The notes beneath the pieces were generated by a model. The model searched no databases. It was given only the letters and a program-made list of their open reading frames with translations, and was not told the origin of the DNA. The position numbers and the translations under genes were made by a program. Below are positions 47,460-56,914 of a stretch of 64,000 nt of DNA, piece by piece (position 1 is the stretch's first letter; the number at the start of each line of letters is the position of its first letter). Source of the DNA: an uncultured Aquimarina sp. (GTDB lineage: Bacteria; Bacteroidota; Bacteroidia; Flavobacteriales; Flavobacteriaceae); contig CANMDW010000001.1 in the NCBI GenBank assembly GCA_947496705.1, positions 992,001 to 1,056,000 on the forward strand, given 5' to 3'.

Positions 47460-47939
47460 ATGATTGACAACTTTGAAAACGAATTCTTTGGGATTGGTAT
47501 CCAAAATGGGAAAACACCCAAAAACCTGGGTGTACTATGGCGTTCTGCTCAAAACATGGGAGCCAGTTTTATTTATACTAACTAATAGGTAACCGATATG
47601 CGAAACAGGCTAGTGATACACACAATGCAGTAAAAGCAATGCCATATTTTCATTATGATACGTTTGAAGATTTTTATCATCATCTGCCCAAAGGAGCCAT
47701 GCTGGTAGGAGTTGAGCTTACCGATGCTACCGAACACCTCTGGAAACTTTTAAGCACCCCGGGCGTTGTGTATACCTATCATTGGTGCCGAAGATCATGG
47801 GCTATCTAATAAAGCCATCGAAAAATCCCACTTTCTCGTTAAATTCAAATCTAAATTAAGCATCAACGTATCGGTAGCTGGTAGTATCGTGATGTATGAT
47901 CGGGGAATCGGTAAACCAAGGTTTATTAAAGCCCCTTAA
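47460..47939 (+). pseudogene. TrmH/SpoU-family RNA 2'-O-methyltransferase remnant
   Basis: Three reading-frame pieces join into one TrmH-like protein. The first is MIDNFENEFFGIGIQNGKT...LGVLWRSAQNMGASFIYT from the ATG at 47460, closed by a stop near 47585. The second is a shifted piece, NRYAKQASDTHNAVKAMP...LVGVELTDATEHL. The third is a further shifted piece, IGAEDHGLSNKAIEKS...LSINVSVAGSIVMYDRG, ending at 47939. The family's SAM-binding knot motifs (IGAEDHGLS and the NVSVA stretch) are intact but in the wrong frame relative to the start. Frameshifts lie near 47580 and near 47780. It once methylated a tRNA or rRNA ribose; it is now non-functional unless the assembly is wrong. Confidence 0.85.
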
Positions 47940-48114
47940 CCCAAAAGGGAGCATTCATTAAGTTAAAGAATTCATTGTAACTTGTATTATTGTCATTGTT
48001 GCATACTGCAAGTCCATTGTTACACGCCTCGATTTCATTGAGAAAAACCATTGATATACTGAAACATACCTGGTCACCCCCAACATACAATTTTTATCAT
48101 TAGTTTTGGTATCT

Positions 48115-49455
48115 ATGATCAACACATTAGAAAAGCTTATTGCAGATTTTAGTTCCTGGATATGGGATTGGCCATTGCTAGTATTACTTATCGGTGGAGG
48201 TATATTCTTTTTAATCTACTCACGGTTTACCCCTTTTTTATATTTTAAACATGCCATCAATGTCCTAAGGGGAAAGTATGACAATGAGAATGATCCCGGT
48301 CAGTTGAGTCATTTTCAGGCGTTGTCTTCTGCTATTGCCGCTACTGTGGGTATGGGAAATATTAGCGGTGTTGCAGTAGCTATTGTAACTGGTGGGCCCG
48401 GGGCGGTTTTCTGGATGTGGATCAGTGCGGTGATCGGTATGGCAACCAAATTTTATACCTGTTCGCTATCAGTAATGTATCGATCTGAAGAAAAAGATGG
48501 AAGTCAACTCGGGGGGCCGATGTATGTTATTACCAAAGGACTTGGTCATCATTGGAAACCATTGGCGATCTTTTTCGCTTTGGCAGGTTTGGTAGGAACA
48601 CTTCCTGCTTTTACAGCCAATCAACTTACCCAAACTCTGATAGATGTTATGGATTGGCAGGAAGGAGATAAGTTGTATATAGGCATTGTACTTGCAGTTT
48701 TAGCGTCTTTGGTCGTATTGGGAGGAATCAAAAGGATTGGTTTGGTGGCAAGTAGACTAGTACCATTTATGGTGGTTTTATATTTTATAACCGTTATTAC
48801 GATCCTGATACTGCAAATAGAAGAAGTGCCAGGGATGTTTATATTAATTTTTTCTGATGCTTTTTCGGGCAAGGCAGTGGCTGGTGGAGCTTTGGGATAT
48901 TTGATCAAAACAGGTATAAAAAGAGGTGCTTTCTCTAATGAAGCCGGAGTAGGAACCGCGCCAATGATGCACGGAACGGCCAAAACCAAAGAACCTATAC
49001 GAGAAGGACTAGTAGCGATGATCGGCCCTGCAATAGATACACTACTGGTATGTACGTTAACAGCTTTGGCGATATTGTCTACAGGAGTCTGGAGAGATAC
49101 AGATAGTAATGGTATCTCGCTTACACTACAAGCATTTAATTCGGTCTTACCTTATGGATTGGGGGATATTGTGGTAATTATTATGGTACTGGTATTTGCA
49201 CTTTCTACGTTGTTCTCCTATTCCTATTATGGCACCACTTGCTTAGGTTTTTTAACCAGGCCCAAATACGGGAAGTACTATAATTATATCTATATTGCTT
49301 CTATTGTGTTGGCTTCTATTGTGAAAATTGATGTTGCGATTAATCTGATTGATAGCGCTTTTGCTCTAATGGCAATACCCACGGTACTATCGGGATTAAT
49401 ATTGGCTCCAAAGGTGAATGCTATGGCAAAGGAGTATTTTAGTAAACTGAAATGA
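48115..49455 (+). CDS. sodium:alanine symporter family (AGCS) transporter
   Basis: The 446-residue inner-membrane protein couples Na+ (or H+) entry to uptake of alanine, glycine or a similar small amino acid. It starts at the ATG at 48115. About ten to eleven hydrophobic segments are visible. Signature stretches are LSSAIAATVGMGNISGVAVAI, GGPGAVFWMWISAVIGMATKF, QLGGPMYVITKGLG, and GIKRGAFSNEAGVGTAPMMHGTAKT. The length matches the family. It stands alone, downstream of the methyltransferase remnant, and converges with the OmpA-family gene. Substrate preference cannot be read from the sequence. Confidence 0.94.
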   Translation: MINTLEKLIADFSSWIWDWPLLVLLIGGGIFFLIYSRFTPFLYFKHAINVLRGKYDNENDPGQLSHFQALSSAIAATVGMGNISGVAVAIVTGGPGAVFWMWISAVIGMATKFYTCSLSVMYRSEEKDGSQLGGPMYVITKGLGHHWKPLAIFFALAGLVGTLPAFTANQLTQTLIDVMDWQEGDKLYIGIVLAVLASLVVLGGIKRIGLVASRLVPFMVVLYFITVITILILQIEEVPGMFILIFSDAFSGKAVAGGALGYLIKTGIKRGAFSNEAGVGTAPMMHGTAKTKEPIREGLVAMIGPAIDTLLVCTLTALAILSTGVWRDTDSNGISLTLQAFNSVLPYGLGDIVVIIMVLVFALSTLFSYSYYGTTCLGFLTRPKYGKYYNYIYIASIVLASIVKIDVAINLIDSAFALMAIPTVLSGLILAPKVNAMAKEYFSKLK

Positions 49456-49659
49456 TTTGACAGGTAGCTTCAAAAGTCTTGTTTTTGACTAAGTGCTCTC
49501 AAAATAATAACTGTATTTTTATCCACTAAATAATTATCGGTTAAAAACAAAAAGGCAAGACGAATTCAATGAACTATAAACTTTCAAAGCTGTTACATTT
49601 CTAGGCGCGTAAATAAAAGTGGCATGCTATTATTGTTTGGAGAACTGCTACCAAAAAGC

Positions 49660-51666
49660 TTACTTCATCACAATAAACTCGCTTCTTCTGTTTTCCCGAT
49701 GTTCTTCCTCTGTACAAGGAACATCGTCTGTACATTTATTAATTAGTTTTCTTTCACCATAAGCCTTGCCTCGTATTCGTCTCCAATTAATTTCACCTTT
49801 CTCTACAATATATTGAACCGTTGCCCGCATTCTGCTTACACTTAGTTTTTTGTTATACCAATAGCTGGATCGACTATCTGTATGTGAGCGAACCTCGATT
49901 TTTAACTTCGGGTATTTTTTCATTGCAGAAATAATTTTTTGCAATTCCACTTCAGCTTCAGAACTAATTTCAGAGTCGTCAAGACCAAAATAAATAGGTT
50001 CGAGCTGTAAAGTTTTTGATAGATCATCTCCAATACTTACTTCGATAGAGGTGTATAATAACTCATCGGTACTTAATGGGATAGAAACACTATGAGAGAA
50101 TTCAAAAACATCATTGGTATTAAATACGATGTCCCTAGGTGTAAATGTGTCCAGGGATGCTTTTATAATGTATTCTGTATTGCATGGGGCTTCAAATCTG
50201 TAGCTTCCCAGACTGTTGGATTTTACTTTTGCAATAGTGTTTCCATTAGCATCTAATAACAGGACATCTGCGTCGGGTAAGCTTTCATTGGTTATCTCAC
50301 TGCTAACGATTCCTTCGATATATTGCTTACAGGAAGTAATCAATTCTTCAGTCTGCTTAAAACTGTAGATATCATCATTTCCTTTACCTCCTTTTCTGTT
50401 ACTGGCAAAAAATCCTATTTTGGTTTCTTCATTGAGCACAAAAGTAAAGTCATCTTTGGGACTATTTATAGGTTTACCCACATTATAAGCTGTAGAAAAA
50501 CCTGATTCCTCTGGCACAGCAACAAAAATGTCCAACCCCCCAAGGCCTACATGGCCATCGCTGGAGAAATACAAACTTCCGCTATCAGTAATATACGGAA
50601 AGGTTTCTCTGCCTTCAGTATTGATTTGATCTCCTAAATTTCTGGGCCTGCCAAATTTTCCATTAGCAAGAACATCAACTACAAACAAATCTGATTGTCC
50701 TATGGTACCAGGCATATCACTGGCAAAATAAAGTTGTTTTTCATCGGCACTAAGAGATGGATGAGATACCGAATATTCGTCACTGCAAAAGGGTAATTCT
50801 TCTATAGCCGATAATTTTTCATCTTCAAAAGTAGCTCTGTACAATTTTAACCCTACGATCCCTTCAGAATTTGTTCTCAGCTTATTATCGGTATAATTGT
50901 TTCTGGTAAAGTATACGGTATTTCCATCCTTGCTAAAACTGGTTGAAGATTCATGAAACTTAGTATTTATTTGTCCTTTTAGTTTTATAGGATCTTCTAA
51001 GGTAATCTGATCTTCTTTGATATCGGAAGAAAATAAATCTAAAAATGGCGTTTTGTCCCACTCATGCAGTTTTGCGTCGTTTGTATTTTTACTTCTTGAA
51101 GAGGCAAAAACAATTTGACCATTATGATTAAAGCTAGGAGCGTATTCTGAAAATTCTGAGTTTATATTTAGTGAAAAAACATCATGTTTTCCCGATTGTA
51201 ATTCTATAAAGTCCAGATAATCTCTTTTGTTGATATATGATTTTGCGCGTTTATCATTTCTTGTCATAGCATTGAACTCTTCCATGATATTGTCTGATTT
51301 GGTATATTGCTCGGCACTTTTCAAACTTTGGGCATATCTGAATAGATATTCAGGATTCAGGTCATTAGGATATTTGCGTATCAACTTTTCATACCACTCA
51401 ATTGAATTTTCCAGTTCTCCTGTAAAATAAAATGAATCTGCCAGCTTGCGATACAGATCTGGCGAAGAATATCCCTGCTGTGCTACATCCAGGTAAATTG
51501 CCCTGGCGTCGATATAAGCAAGAGCTTTAAAACTTTGATCTGCCTTGGCCAAACGTCTGTTTTGGTCTTGTGCAAACAGCCCTGAATAGAGCAATAAGAA
51601 GATGCTTATTTTTACGAAATTGTACTTCCCGATAGTAGGTAATGAAATAAAGATAGAATTTTTCAA
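49660..51666 (-). CDS. outer-membrane protein with TPR, PD40 repeats and OmpA domain
   Basis: The 668-residue envelope protein has a signal peptide (core IFLLLYSGLFAQ), TPR-like repeats (about residues 35-140, LYRKLADSFYFTGELENSIEWYEKLI), PD40/WD40-like beta-propeller strands (for example HPSLSADEKQLYFASDMPG; TFPYITDSGSLYFSSDGHVGLGGLDIF; GKGNDDIYSF), a carboxypeptidase-regulatory-like module (about 455-520) and a C-terminal OmpA domain that binds peptidoglycan (LKIEVRSHTDSRSSYWYN; LSVSRMRATVQYIV; RRSEFIV). The same architecture occurs in the gliding/type IX accessory protein PorE and many relatives, usually beside a PorP/SprF gene; none is next to it here. The N-terminal ~15 residues before the signal core suggest that a later start is possible. 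Confidence 0.88.
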   Translation of the reverse strand: MKNSIFISLPTIGKYNFVKISIFLLLYSGLFAQDQNRRLAKADQSFKALAYIDARAIYLDVAQQGYSSPDLYRKLADSFYFTGELENSIEWYEKLIRKYPNDLNPEYLFRYAQSLKSAEQYTKSDNIMEEFNAMTRNDKRAKSYINKRDYLDFIELQSGKHDVFSLNINSEFSEYAPSFNHNGQIVFASSRSKNTNDAKLHEWDKTPFLDLFSSDIKEDQITLEDPIKLKGQINTKFHESSTSFSKDGNTVYFTRNNYTDNKLRTNSEGIVGLKLYRATFEDEKLSAIEELPFCSDEYSVSHPSLSADEKQLYFASDMPGTIGQSDLFVVDVLANGKFGRPRNLGDQINTEGRETFPYITDSGSLYFSSDGHVGLGGLDIFVAVPEESGFSTAYNVGKPINSPKDDFTFVLNEETKIGFFASNRKGGKGNDDIYSFKQTEELITSCKQYIEGIVSSEITNESLPDADVLLLDANGNTIAKVKSNSLGSYRFEAPCNTEYIIKASLDTFTPRDIVFNTNDVFEFSHSVSIPLSTDELLYTSIEVSIGDDLSKTLQLEPIYFGLDDSEISSEAEVELQKIISAMKKYPKLKIEVRSHTDSRSSYWYNKKLSVSRMRATVQYIVEKGEINWRRIRGKAYGERKLINKCTDDVPCTEEEHRENRRSEFIVMK

Positions 51667-51825
51667 AAGACACCCTAATTTTTAGATTGAAACAAGACTT
51701 TTAGGGGTTTTTTTGAAAAAAAATTGAATTTAAAGTTATAAAAAAAATTAACTAAACGTTGATTTTTAGCCAATTTTTAATGTGAACAACTTAAATTTTG
51801 AAGCGATTCTTGTCGAATATTCATC

Positions 51826-51833
51826 TACCTTTG
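51826..51833 (+). promoter_or_regulatory. -7 promoter box of era
   Basis: TACCTTTG fits the TAnnTTTG consensus exactly and is followed by GCAT, giving a transcription start only about 10-15 bases before the era ATG at 51850. TTG triplets are found 13 and 25 bp upstream, neither at ideal spacing. Confidence 0.5.
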
Positions 51834-51849
51834 CATAAAAAATGATTAT

Positions 51850-52731
51850 ATGACTCACAAAGCAGGTTTTGTAAATATTATCGGAAATCCCAACGTGGGG
51901 AAGTCTACTCTCATGAATGCTTTTATTGGCGAAAAGTTATCTATTATTACTTCTAAAGCACAAACGACAAGGCATAGGATTCTTGGAATTGTTAATGGAG
52001 ATGATTTTCAGGTTATTTTATCCGATACTCCCGGGATCATCAAACCGGCTTATGAGCTACAGCAATCGATGATGGATTTTGTAAAATCTGCTTTTGAAGA
52101 TGCCGACATCCTTATTTATATGGTAGAGATTGGAGAAAAAGAGCTGAAAGATGAAGCTTTTTTTGCTAAAATTACTAACGCTAAAATTCCGGTGCTACTG
52201 CTACTCAATAAAATAGACCAATCCAACCAGGAGCAATTAGAAGAACAAGTACAGCTTTGGGCAGAAAAAGTACCTAATGCCGAGATGTATCCTATCTCGG
52301 CCCTCGAAAATTTTAATGTCAAAGAAGTTTTTGACAGAATCGTCGAATTATTGCCCGAGTCACCACCTTTTTACCCAAAAGATCAGCTTACAGATAAACC
52401 GGAACGTTTTTTTGTAAATGAAGCCATTCGGGAAAAGATATTACTCCACTACAAGAAAGAAATTCCATATTCGGTAGAAGTAGAAACTGAAGAATTTTTT
52501 GAGGATGATGATATTATTAGGATTCGTTCGGTTATTATGGTAGAACGCGATTCTCAAAAAGGAATTATTATTGGACATAAAGGGTCGGCTTTAAAAAGAG
52601 TAGGAACCGAAGCCCGCGAAAATTTGGAAAAATTCTTCGGTAAAAAAATCCATATAGAATTATATGTGAAGGTGAATAAGAATTGGCGTAGTAATGAGCG
52701 TCAATTAAAGCGTTTTGGATATAATAAATAG
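51850..52731 (+). CDS. era: GTPase Era
   Basis: The 293-residue GTPase assists 16S rRNA processing and 30S ribosome assembly. The N-terminal G domain has GNPNVGKST (G1, about residue 10), the DTPG motif (SDTPGIIKP), NKID (G4) and SAL (G5). The C-terminal KH domain has KGIIIGHKGSALKRVGTEAR and ends LYVKVNKNWRSNERQLKRFGY. Length and motif order are typical. The related GTPase gene der follows ~300 bp downstream in the same direction but appears to have its own promoter. Confidence 0.97.
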   Translation: MTHKAGFVNIIGNPNVGKSTLMNAFIGEKLSIITSKAQTTRHRILGIVNGDDFQVILSDTPGIIKPAYELQQSMMDFVKSAFEDADILIYMVEIGEKELKDEAFFAKITNAKIPVLLLLNKIDQSNQEQLEEQVQLWAEKVPNAEMYPISALENFNVKEVFDRIVELLPESPPFYPKDQLTDKPERFFVNEAIREKILLHYKKEIPYSVEVETEEFFEDDDIIRIRSVIMVERDSQKGIIIGHKGSALKRVGTEARENLEKFFGKKIHIELYVKVNKNWRSNERQLKRFGYNK

Positions 52732-52996
52732 AAAAGTTTAAATCACTTTATCAAAAGAAAAACAATAGATTTAAATAACTTCCATAAAAACTTTGTTGTT
52801 TTACAGTAACCAACTAGACCAGAATACTTAGTATATTTGATATAAGTAATTATTTCACTGACTGACTATCAATTATGAAAAGTTCCATCGGCCTGAAACA
52901 CTGGCCTTTGGGCTTTTTATTTTTCTGCACATTTTATGACAATGCCTACCATAGCAAAACATTGGTACATTTATAGCATTGCTGAAATAAAAAGTC

Positions 52997-53004
52997 TAAT
53001 TTTG
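52997..53004 (+). promoter_or_regulatory. -7 promoter box of der
   Basis: TAATTTTG matches TAnnTTTG and is followed by CACAAAA, 24 bp before the der start. A TTG lies 15 bp upstream of the box, slightly short for the usual -33 spacing. The rest of the 296-bp era-der gap shows nothing else I can name. Confidence 0.5.
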
Positions 53005-53027
53005 CACAAAATTTAGAAAAAATCTCC

Positions 53028-54335
53028 ATGAGTGGTATAGTGGCAATTGTAGGACGGCCTAATGTAGGAAAGTCAACTTTCTTTAATCGATTGATTCAAA
53101 GAAGAGAGGCTATTGTAGATGCAGTAAGTGGTGTTACCCGTGATCGTCATTACGGAAAAAGCGATTGGAACGGGGTAGAGTTCTCCCTAATTGATACCGG
53201 TGGCTATGTAGTGGGAAGTGATGATATTTTTGAAGCCGAGATCGATAAACAGGTAGAACTGGCTATAGACGAAGCAGATGCCATTGTCTTTATGGTCGAT
53301 GTAGAATCTGGTATCACCGGAATGGATCAGGATGTGGCTAATTTACTTCGTAAAGTGGATAAACCTGTTTTTTTAACAGTAAATAAGGTAGATAATGCCC
53401 AGAGAGCTGCAGATGCAGTCGAATTTTATAACTTAGGCCTTGGTGAATATTATACCATTGCCAGTATTAATGGTAGTGGTACGGGCGAGCTTTTGGATGC
53501 ATTGGTAAAAACTTTACCAGAAAAAGGGGAAGAAGAGGTAGATGGATTGCCTCGATTTACCGTAGTAGGAAGGCCCAATGCCGGTAAATCTTCCTTTATA
53601 AATGCTTTGATTGGCGAAGAACGATATATCGTAACCGATATTGCAGGAACTACCCGTGATGCAATTGATACCAAATATAATCGTTTTGGATTTGAATTTA
53701 ACCTGGTAGACACTGCCGGAATTCGTAGAAAAACCAAAGTAAAAGAAGACCTTGAATTTTATTCGGTGATGCGATCGGTTCGTGCCATAGAGCATAGCGA
53801 CGTTTGCCTTATCGTTTTTGATGCTACCAGGGGATTTGATGGGCAAGTACAAAACATCTTTTGGCTGGCAGAGCGCAATCGCAAAGGGATAGTGATTCTG
53901 GTAAATAAGTGGGATCTTATCGAAAATAAGGAAAGTAATACCTTAAAAGATTTTGAAAAATATATTCGTAGAGAGATAGAACCCTTTACCGATGTTCCTA
54001 TTGTATTTATCTCTGTATTAACAAAACAGCGAATTTTTAAAGCAATCGAAACGGCCGTAGAAGTGTATAAAAATAGATCCAAAAAGATCAAAACCAGTGA
54101 GCTCAATGATATTTTATTACCTATTATTGAGAATAATCCTCCTCCTGCCTATAAAGGGAAGTATGTAAAAATAAAATATATTACACAATTACCTACACCA
54201 CAGCCACAATTTGCTTTTTTCTGTAACCTGCCACAATATATCAGGGATCCTTACAAACGTTTCATTGAAAACCAACTGCGTAAAGAATTCGATTTTCATG
54301 GAGTACCTATTTCAGTATACTTCAGAAAAAAATAG
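53028..54335 (+). CDS. der: GTPase Der (EngA)
   Basis: The 435-residue protein acts in 50S ribosome assembly and carries two consecutive GTPase domains. The first has GRPNVGKST (about residue 9), DTGG and NKVD; the second has GRPNAGKSS (about residue 181), DTAG and NKWD. A KH-like domain closes the protein ([25 protein letters not shown]). Complete length for the family. Confidence 0.97.
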   Translation: MSGIVAIVGRPNVGKSTFFNRLIQRREAIVDAVSGVTRDRHYGKSDWNGVEFSLIDTGGYVVGSDDIFEAEIDKQVELAIDEADAIVFMVDVESGITGMDQDVANLLRKVDKPVFLTVNKVDNAQRAADAVEFYNLGLGEYYTIASINGSGTGELLDALVKTLPEKGEEEVDGLPRFTVVGRPNAGKSSFINALIGEERYIVTDIAGTTRDAIDTKYNRFGFEFNLVDTAGIRRKTKVKEDLEFYSVMRSVRAIEHSDVCLIVFDATRGFDGQVQNIFWLAERNRKGIVILVNKWDLIENKESNTLKDFEKYIRREIEPFTDVPIVFISVLTKQRIFKAIETAVEVYKNRSKKIKTSELNDILLPIIENNPPPAYKGKYVKIKYITQLPTPQPQFAFFCNLPQYIRDPYKRFIENQLRKEFDFHGVPISVYFRKK

Positions 54336-54396
54336 TGATATAACAGAAAAAATATTGATAAAGATTACGTAATTGGTGATAGATTTACAGTATTTA

Positions 54397-54840
54397 TTAT
54401 CCTTTTGAAATGTCATTGGCAAGCTCATTACTGTCATTGGCATTTTTAGGGAAATAGTGTTGTAATTGTTCTCCTATAGTAAGGATTCCGTCAACTAGTC
54501 CTTGTGCGAAGTTTCCTGTTTTGAATTGTTTTAAGATACTATCTCTGGTGATCTCCCAGAAATTATCGGTAACAGCGTTATGAATCCCTTGATCCCCAAA
54601 AATAGCAAACCTATGATCTTTAACAGCAACATAGATTAATACTCCATTGCATTCGGTAGTATTATTCATTTGTAACCAGTAAAAGATTTCTTTGGCTCTA
54701 TCAAGCACATCTAAACTGGTGTGATTCTCTATATGAATACGAATTTCTCCCGATGTAGCTTTTTCTGCATTTCGGATCGCAGTAATTATTTGCTGTTCTT
54801 GATCTGCAGTGATAAAATCTTCAGTTTTTGTTTTAGACAT
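54397..54840 (-). CDS. TPM-domain protein (TLP18.3/Psb32/MOLO-1 type)
   Basis: The 147-residue protein has no signal peptide and consists of one TPM domain: ATSGEIRIHIENH near residue 30, then NNTTECNGVLIYVAVKDHRFAIFGDQGI and FAQGLVDGILTIGEQLQHYFP. It is encoded 2 bp after lemA-type gene 54843-55442, a pairing found widely in Bacteroidota. Relatives often come as a second, membrane-anchored TPM gene directly after this one; here the operon ends and converges with der. The molecular function is not established. Confidence 0.9.
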   Translation of the reverse strand: MSKTKTEDFITADQEQQIITAIRNAEKATSGEIRIHIENHTSLDVLDRAKEIFYWLQMNNTTECNGVLIYVAVKDHRFAIFGDQGIHNAVTDNFWEITRDSILKQFKTGNFAQGLVDGILTIGEQLQHYFPKNANDSNELANDISKG

Positions 54841-54842
54841 TA

Positions 54843-55442
54843 TTAAAAATTAAAATCAATGTCTGGTACTTTTTCGGTCCCTTCATCAGCTTTAAATCTA
54901 GCCATGCCATCAATACCGTCAAAAGCTTTTAAAACAATATTGTTAGGAAAGATTTTGATATATTTATTATAGGCGCCGACAGCTATATTATATCGATTGC
55001 GCTCAACATTAATTCTATTCTCTGTTCCTTCTAATTGTGTTTGAAGATTCAGAAAATTTTGATTTGCTTTTAAATCCGGGTACCGTTCTACTGTTACCAA
55101 TAATCTAGATAAAGCAGAGGTCAAACCTCCTTGTGCTTGTTGAAATTGTGCCATTTGATCTGGAGTAATATTGCTTGGGTCTATATTTACCGAAGTGGCT
55201 TTAGATCTGGCTTCAATTACTTCTTTTAAGGTTGTACGCTCAAAATCTGCAGCACCTTGAACTGTTTTGACTAGATTTCCGATAAGGTCACTACGTCTTT
55301 GGTAAGCACTTTCTACATTGGACCAAGCCGTTTTGGCGTCTTCCTGAAGTACTATTGCATTATTGTATCTACCTGCAAATAGTGTGTATAAAATACCACC
55401 GATTACAATGAGTACCAGTATTGGGATTAAAAGCTTTTTCAT
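54843..55442 (-). CDS. LemA family membrane protein
   Basis: The 199-residue protein has an N-terminal membrane anchor (LIPILVLIVIGGILYTLFAG) followed by a long helical domain with family blocks AWSNVESAYQRRSDLIGNLVKTV, SRLLVTVERYPDLKANQNF, LQTQLEGTENRINVERNRYN and YNKYIKIFPNNIV. It is the fourth gene of a five-gene minus-strand operon that starts with the M23 peptidase. LemA proteins are envelope proteins of uncertain role. Confidence 0.94.
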   Translation of the reverse strand: MKKLLIPILVLIVIGGILYTLFAGRYNNAIVLQEDAKTAWSNVESAYQRRSDLIGNLVKTVQGAADFERTTLKEVIEARSKATSVNIDPSNITPDQMAQFQQAQGGLTSALSRLLVTVERYPDLKANQNFLNLQTQLEGTENRINVERNRYNIAVGAYNKYIKIFPNNIVLKAFDGIDGMARFKADEGTEKVPDIDFNF

Positions 55443-55465
55443 AACTTATAAAGATGATTTTGTTG

Positions 55466-55795
55466 TTATAGTTGCTCCTTAATTTTAAGTAGCTGCCCTT
55501 TGATAGACTCTAGTTTGCGAATGATATCAAAACTATCAAGCGCTTCTCGCTTTTGTTCTTTAAGATGAATTTTTGCCCCCTCGAGAGTAAATCCGCGTTC
55601 TTTTACCAAATGGTAAATTAATTCGAGGTTTTTGATATCTTCCGGAGTGAATTTTCGGTTACCTTTAGCATTTTTCTTAGGTTTCAGAATGTCAAATTCT
55701 TTTTCCCAAAAACGAATCAAAGAGGCATTTACATCAAATGCTTCAGCCACTTCACCGATACCGTAATACATCTTTTTTGGCAAGTCTACATACAT
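55466..55795 (-). CDS. MerR-family transcriptional regulator
   Basis: The 109-residue protein is essentially a MerR winged-helix domain: MYYGIGEVAEAFDVNASLIRFWEKEFDIL, then KGNRKFTPEDIKNLELIYHLVKERGFTLEGAKIHLKE. It lacks a C-terminal ligand-binding domain, so effector sensing is not obvious. It lies between the CapA-type gene (2 bp) and LemA (23 bp), in the same operon. Short MerR proteins of this type sit next to M23 peptidase genes in many flavobacteria. Confidence 0.93.
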   Translation of the reverse strand: MYVDLPKKMYYGIGEVAEAFDVNASLIRFWEKEFDILKPKKNAKGNRKFTPEDIKNLELIYHLVKERGFTLEGAKIHLKEQKREALDSFDIIRKLESIKGQLLKIKEQL

Positions 55796-55797
55796 AA

Positions 55798-56907
55798 TTA
55801 CTTAATATTTTGTTGTGTAAAACTTCCGTCATCTTCAAAAATGAGCTTGCTTTCTGGAAAGTCTTCTTCGGTAAGTCGTTTAATTTCCTTAAGTGCTCTT
55901 TTTTTCTCATCCATAAAAGGGTAAATTTCATCTATCTGCTTTGCAGAATGAAGTTTTCCTTTGATAAAATTTCCTGTAAGATCAATTTCGATTTCTGCAA
56001 TGGGGGCATACCCTTTAATCCCATCCAGATTAAATCTGGAATAGGTACAAAAATTACCTAAACTATAGGCAATAAACTTATTTTTATATACTTCAAAAGC
56101 CCTGGATACGTGTGGGCCATGTCCTAGAATAATATCGGCACCTGCATCAATCATTGTGTGTGCAAAGCGATACACATTACCACGATCTTCTCCGTAAAAA
56201 CGTTCTGTTTTTCGGGTTACATGAGTGTATTTCAGCCCTTCAGCCCCTCCATGAAAAGAAACAATCACAATATCTGCTTTTTGTTTAAGTTCGGTTACTA
56301 TTTTTTTTGCATTGGGTAAGTTATGAATTTTTATGCAATCTTTATTTGGGGCAAAAGCACAAAAACCATACGTAATTCCATTTTTTTCAAAAATTGTAAA
56401 AGGTTGGGCAAATATCCCGGCATAGGCAATATGATGCTTTTCGAGGGTTTTTGAAGTATTTTTTATTCCGATTTCTCCAAAATCACCAATGTGATTATTG
56501 GCGATACTCATAACATCAAAACCGCTTTCCTCAAGGTATTTTCCATAGGATTCCGGTGACCTGAATGAATAACATTTTGAGGGATCAGAACAGCTTTTGG
56601 CATTCTCACCTTCATCGGTGAGTGTGCCTTCCAAATTTCCAAAAAGGATATCGGCTTGAGTCAAAATTGCATTAACATCATCAAAAGGCCCTTTGCCTTC
56701 GGGAGGTAAATAACTATCATTGGGGAAGTTGGTTCCCATCATGATATCACCAACGGCCATGATCTTAATACGCTTAGGTTTTGCTAATTTTAGTTGGGTG
56801 TTTTTGGCAATAGTGTACATCGAATCAAGTACCTCTTTTGAATATTTTTGAGCCTGTATTGAAAGACTAAACCCAAAAATGATTACAAAAAAAAGTACGT
56901 TACGCAT
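55798..56907 (-). CDS. CapA (PgsA-like) family metallophosphatase-fold protein
   Basis: The 369-residue exported protein has a signal peptide ending SIQAQ. The PGA_cap domain starts with KIMAVGDIMMGTNFP, followed by ILFGNLEGTLTDEG, VMSIANNHIGDFGEIG, IVSFHGGAEG, DIILGHGPHVSRAFEVYKN and FIAYSLGNF, with the Asp, Asn and His residues expected to bind metal ions in this fold. Relatives take part in poly-gamma-glutamate capsule synthesis or act as uncharacterised phosphoesterases; no pgsB/C partners are present here. It is inserted between the M23 peptidase gene and merR, with gaps of 7 and 2 bp. Confidence 0.9.
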   Translation of the reverse strand: MRNVLFFVIIFGFSLSIQAQKYSKEVLDSMYTIAKNTQLKLAKPKRIKIMAVGDIMMGTNFPNDSYLPPEGKGPFDDVNAILTQADILFGNLEGTLTDEGENAKSCSDPSKCYSFRSPESYGKYLEESGFDVMSIANNHIGDFGEIGIKNTSKTLEKHHIAYAGIFAQPFTIFEKNGITYGFCAFAPNKDCIKIHNLPNAKKIVTELKQKADIVIVSFHGGAEGLKYTHVTRKTERFYGEDRGNVYRFAHTMIDAGADIILGHGPHVSRAFEVYKNKFIAYSLGNFCTYSRFNLDGIKGYAPIAEIEIDLTGNFIKGKLHSAKQIDEIYPFMDEKKRALKEIKRLTEEDFPESKLIFEDDGSFTQQNIK

Positions 56908-56914
56908 CTATTAT

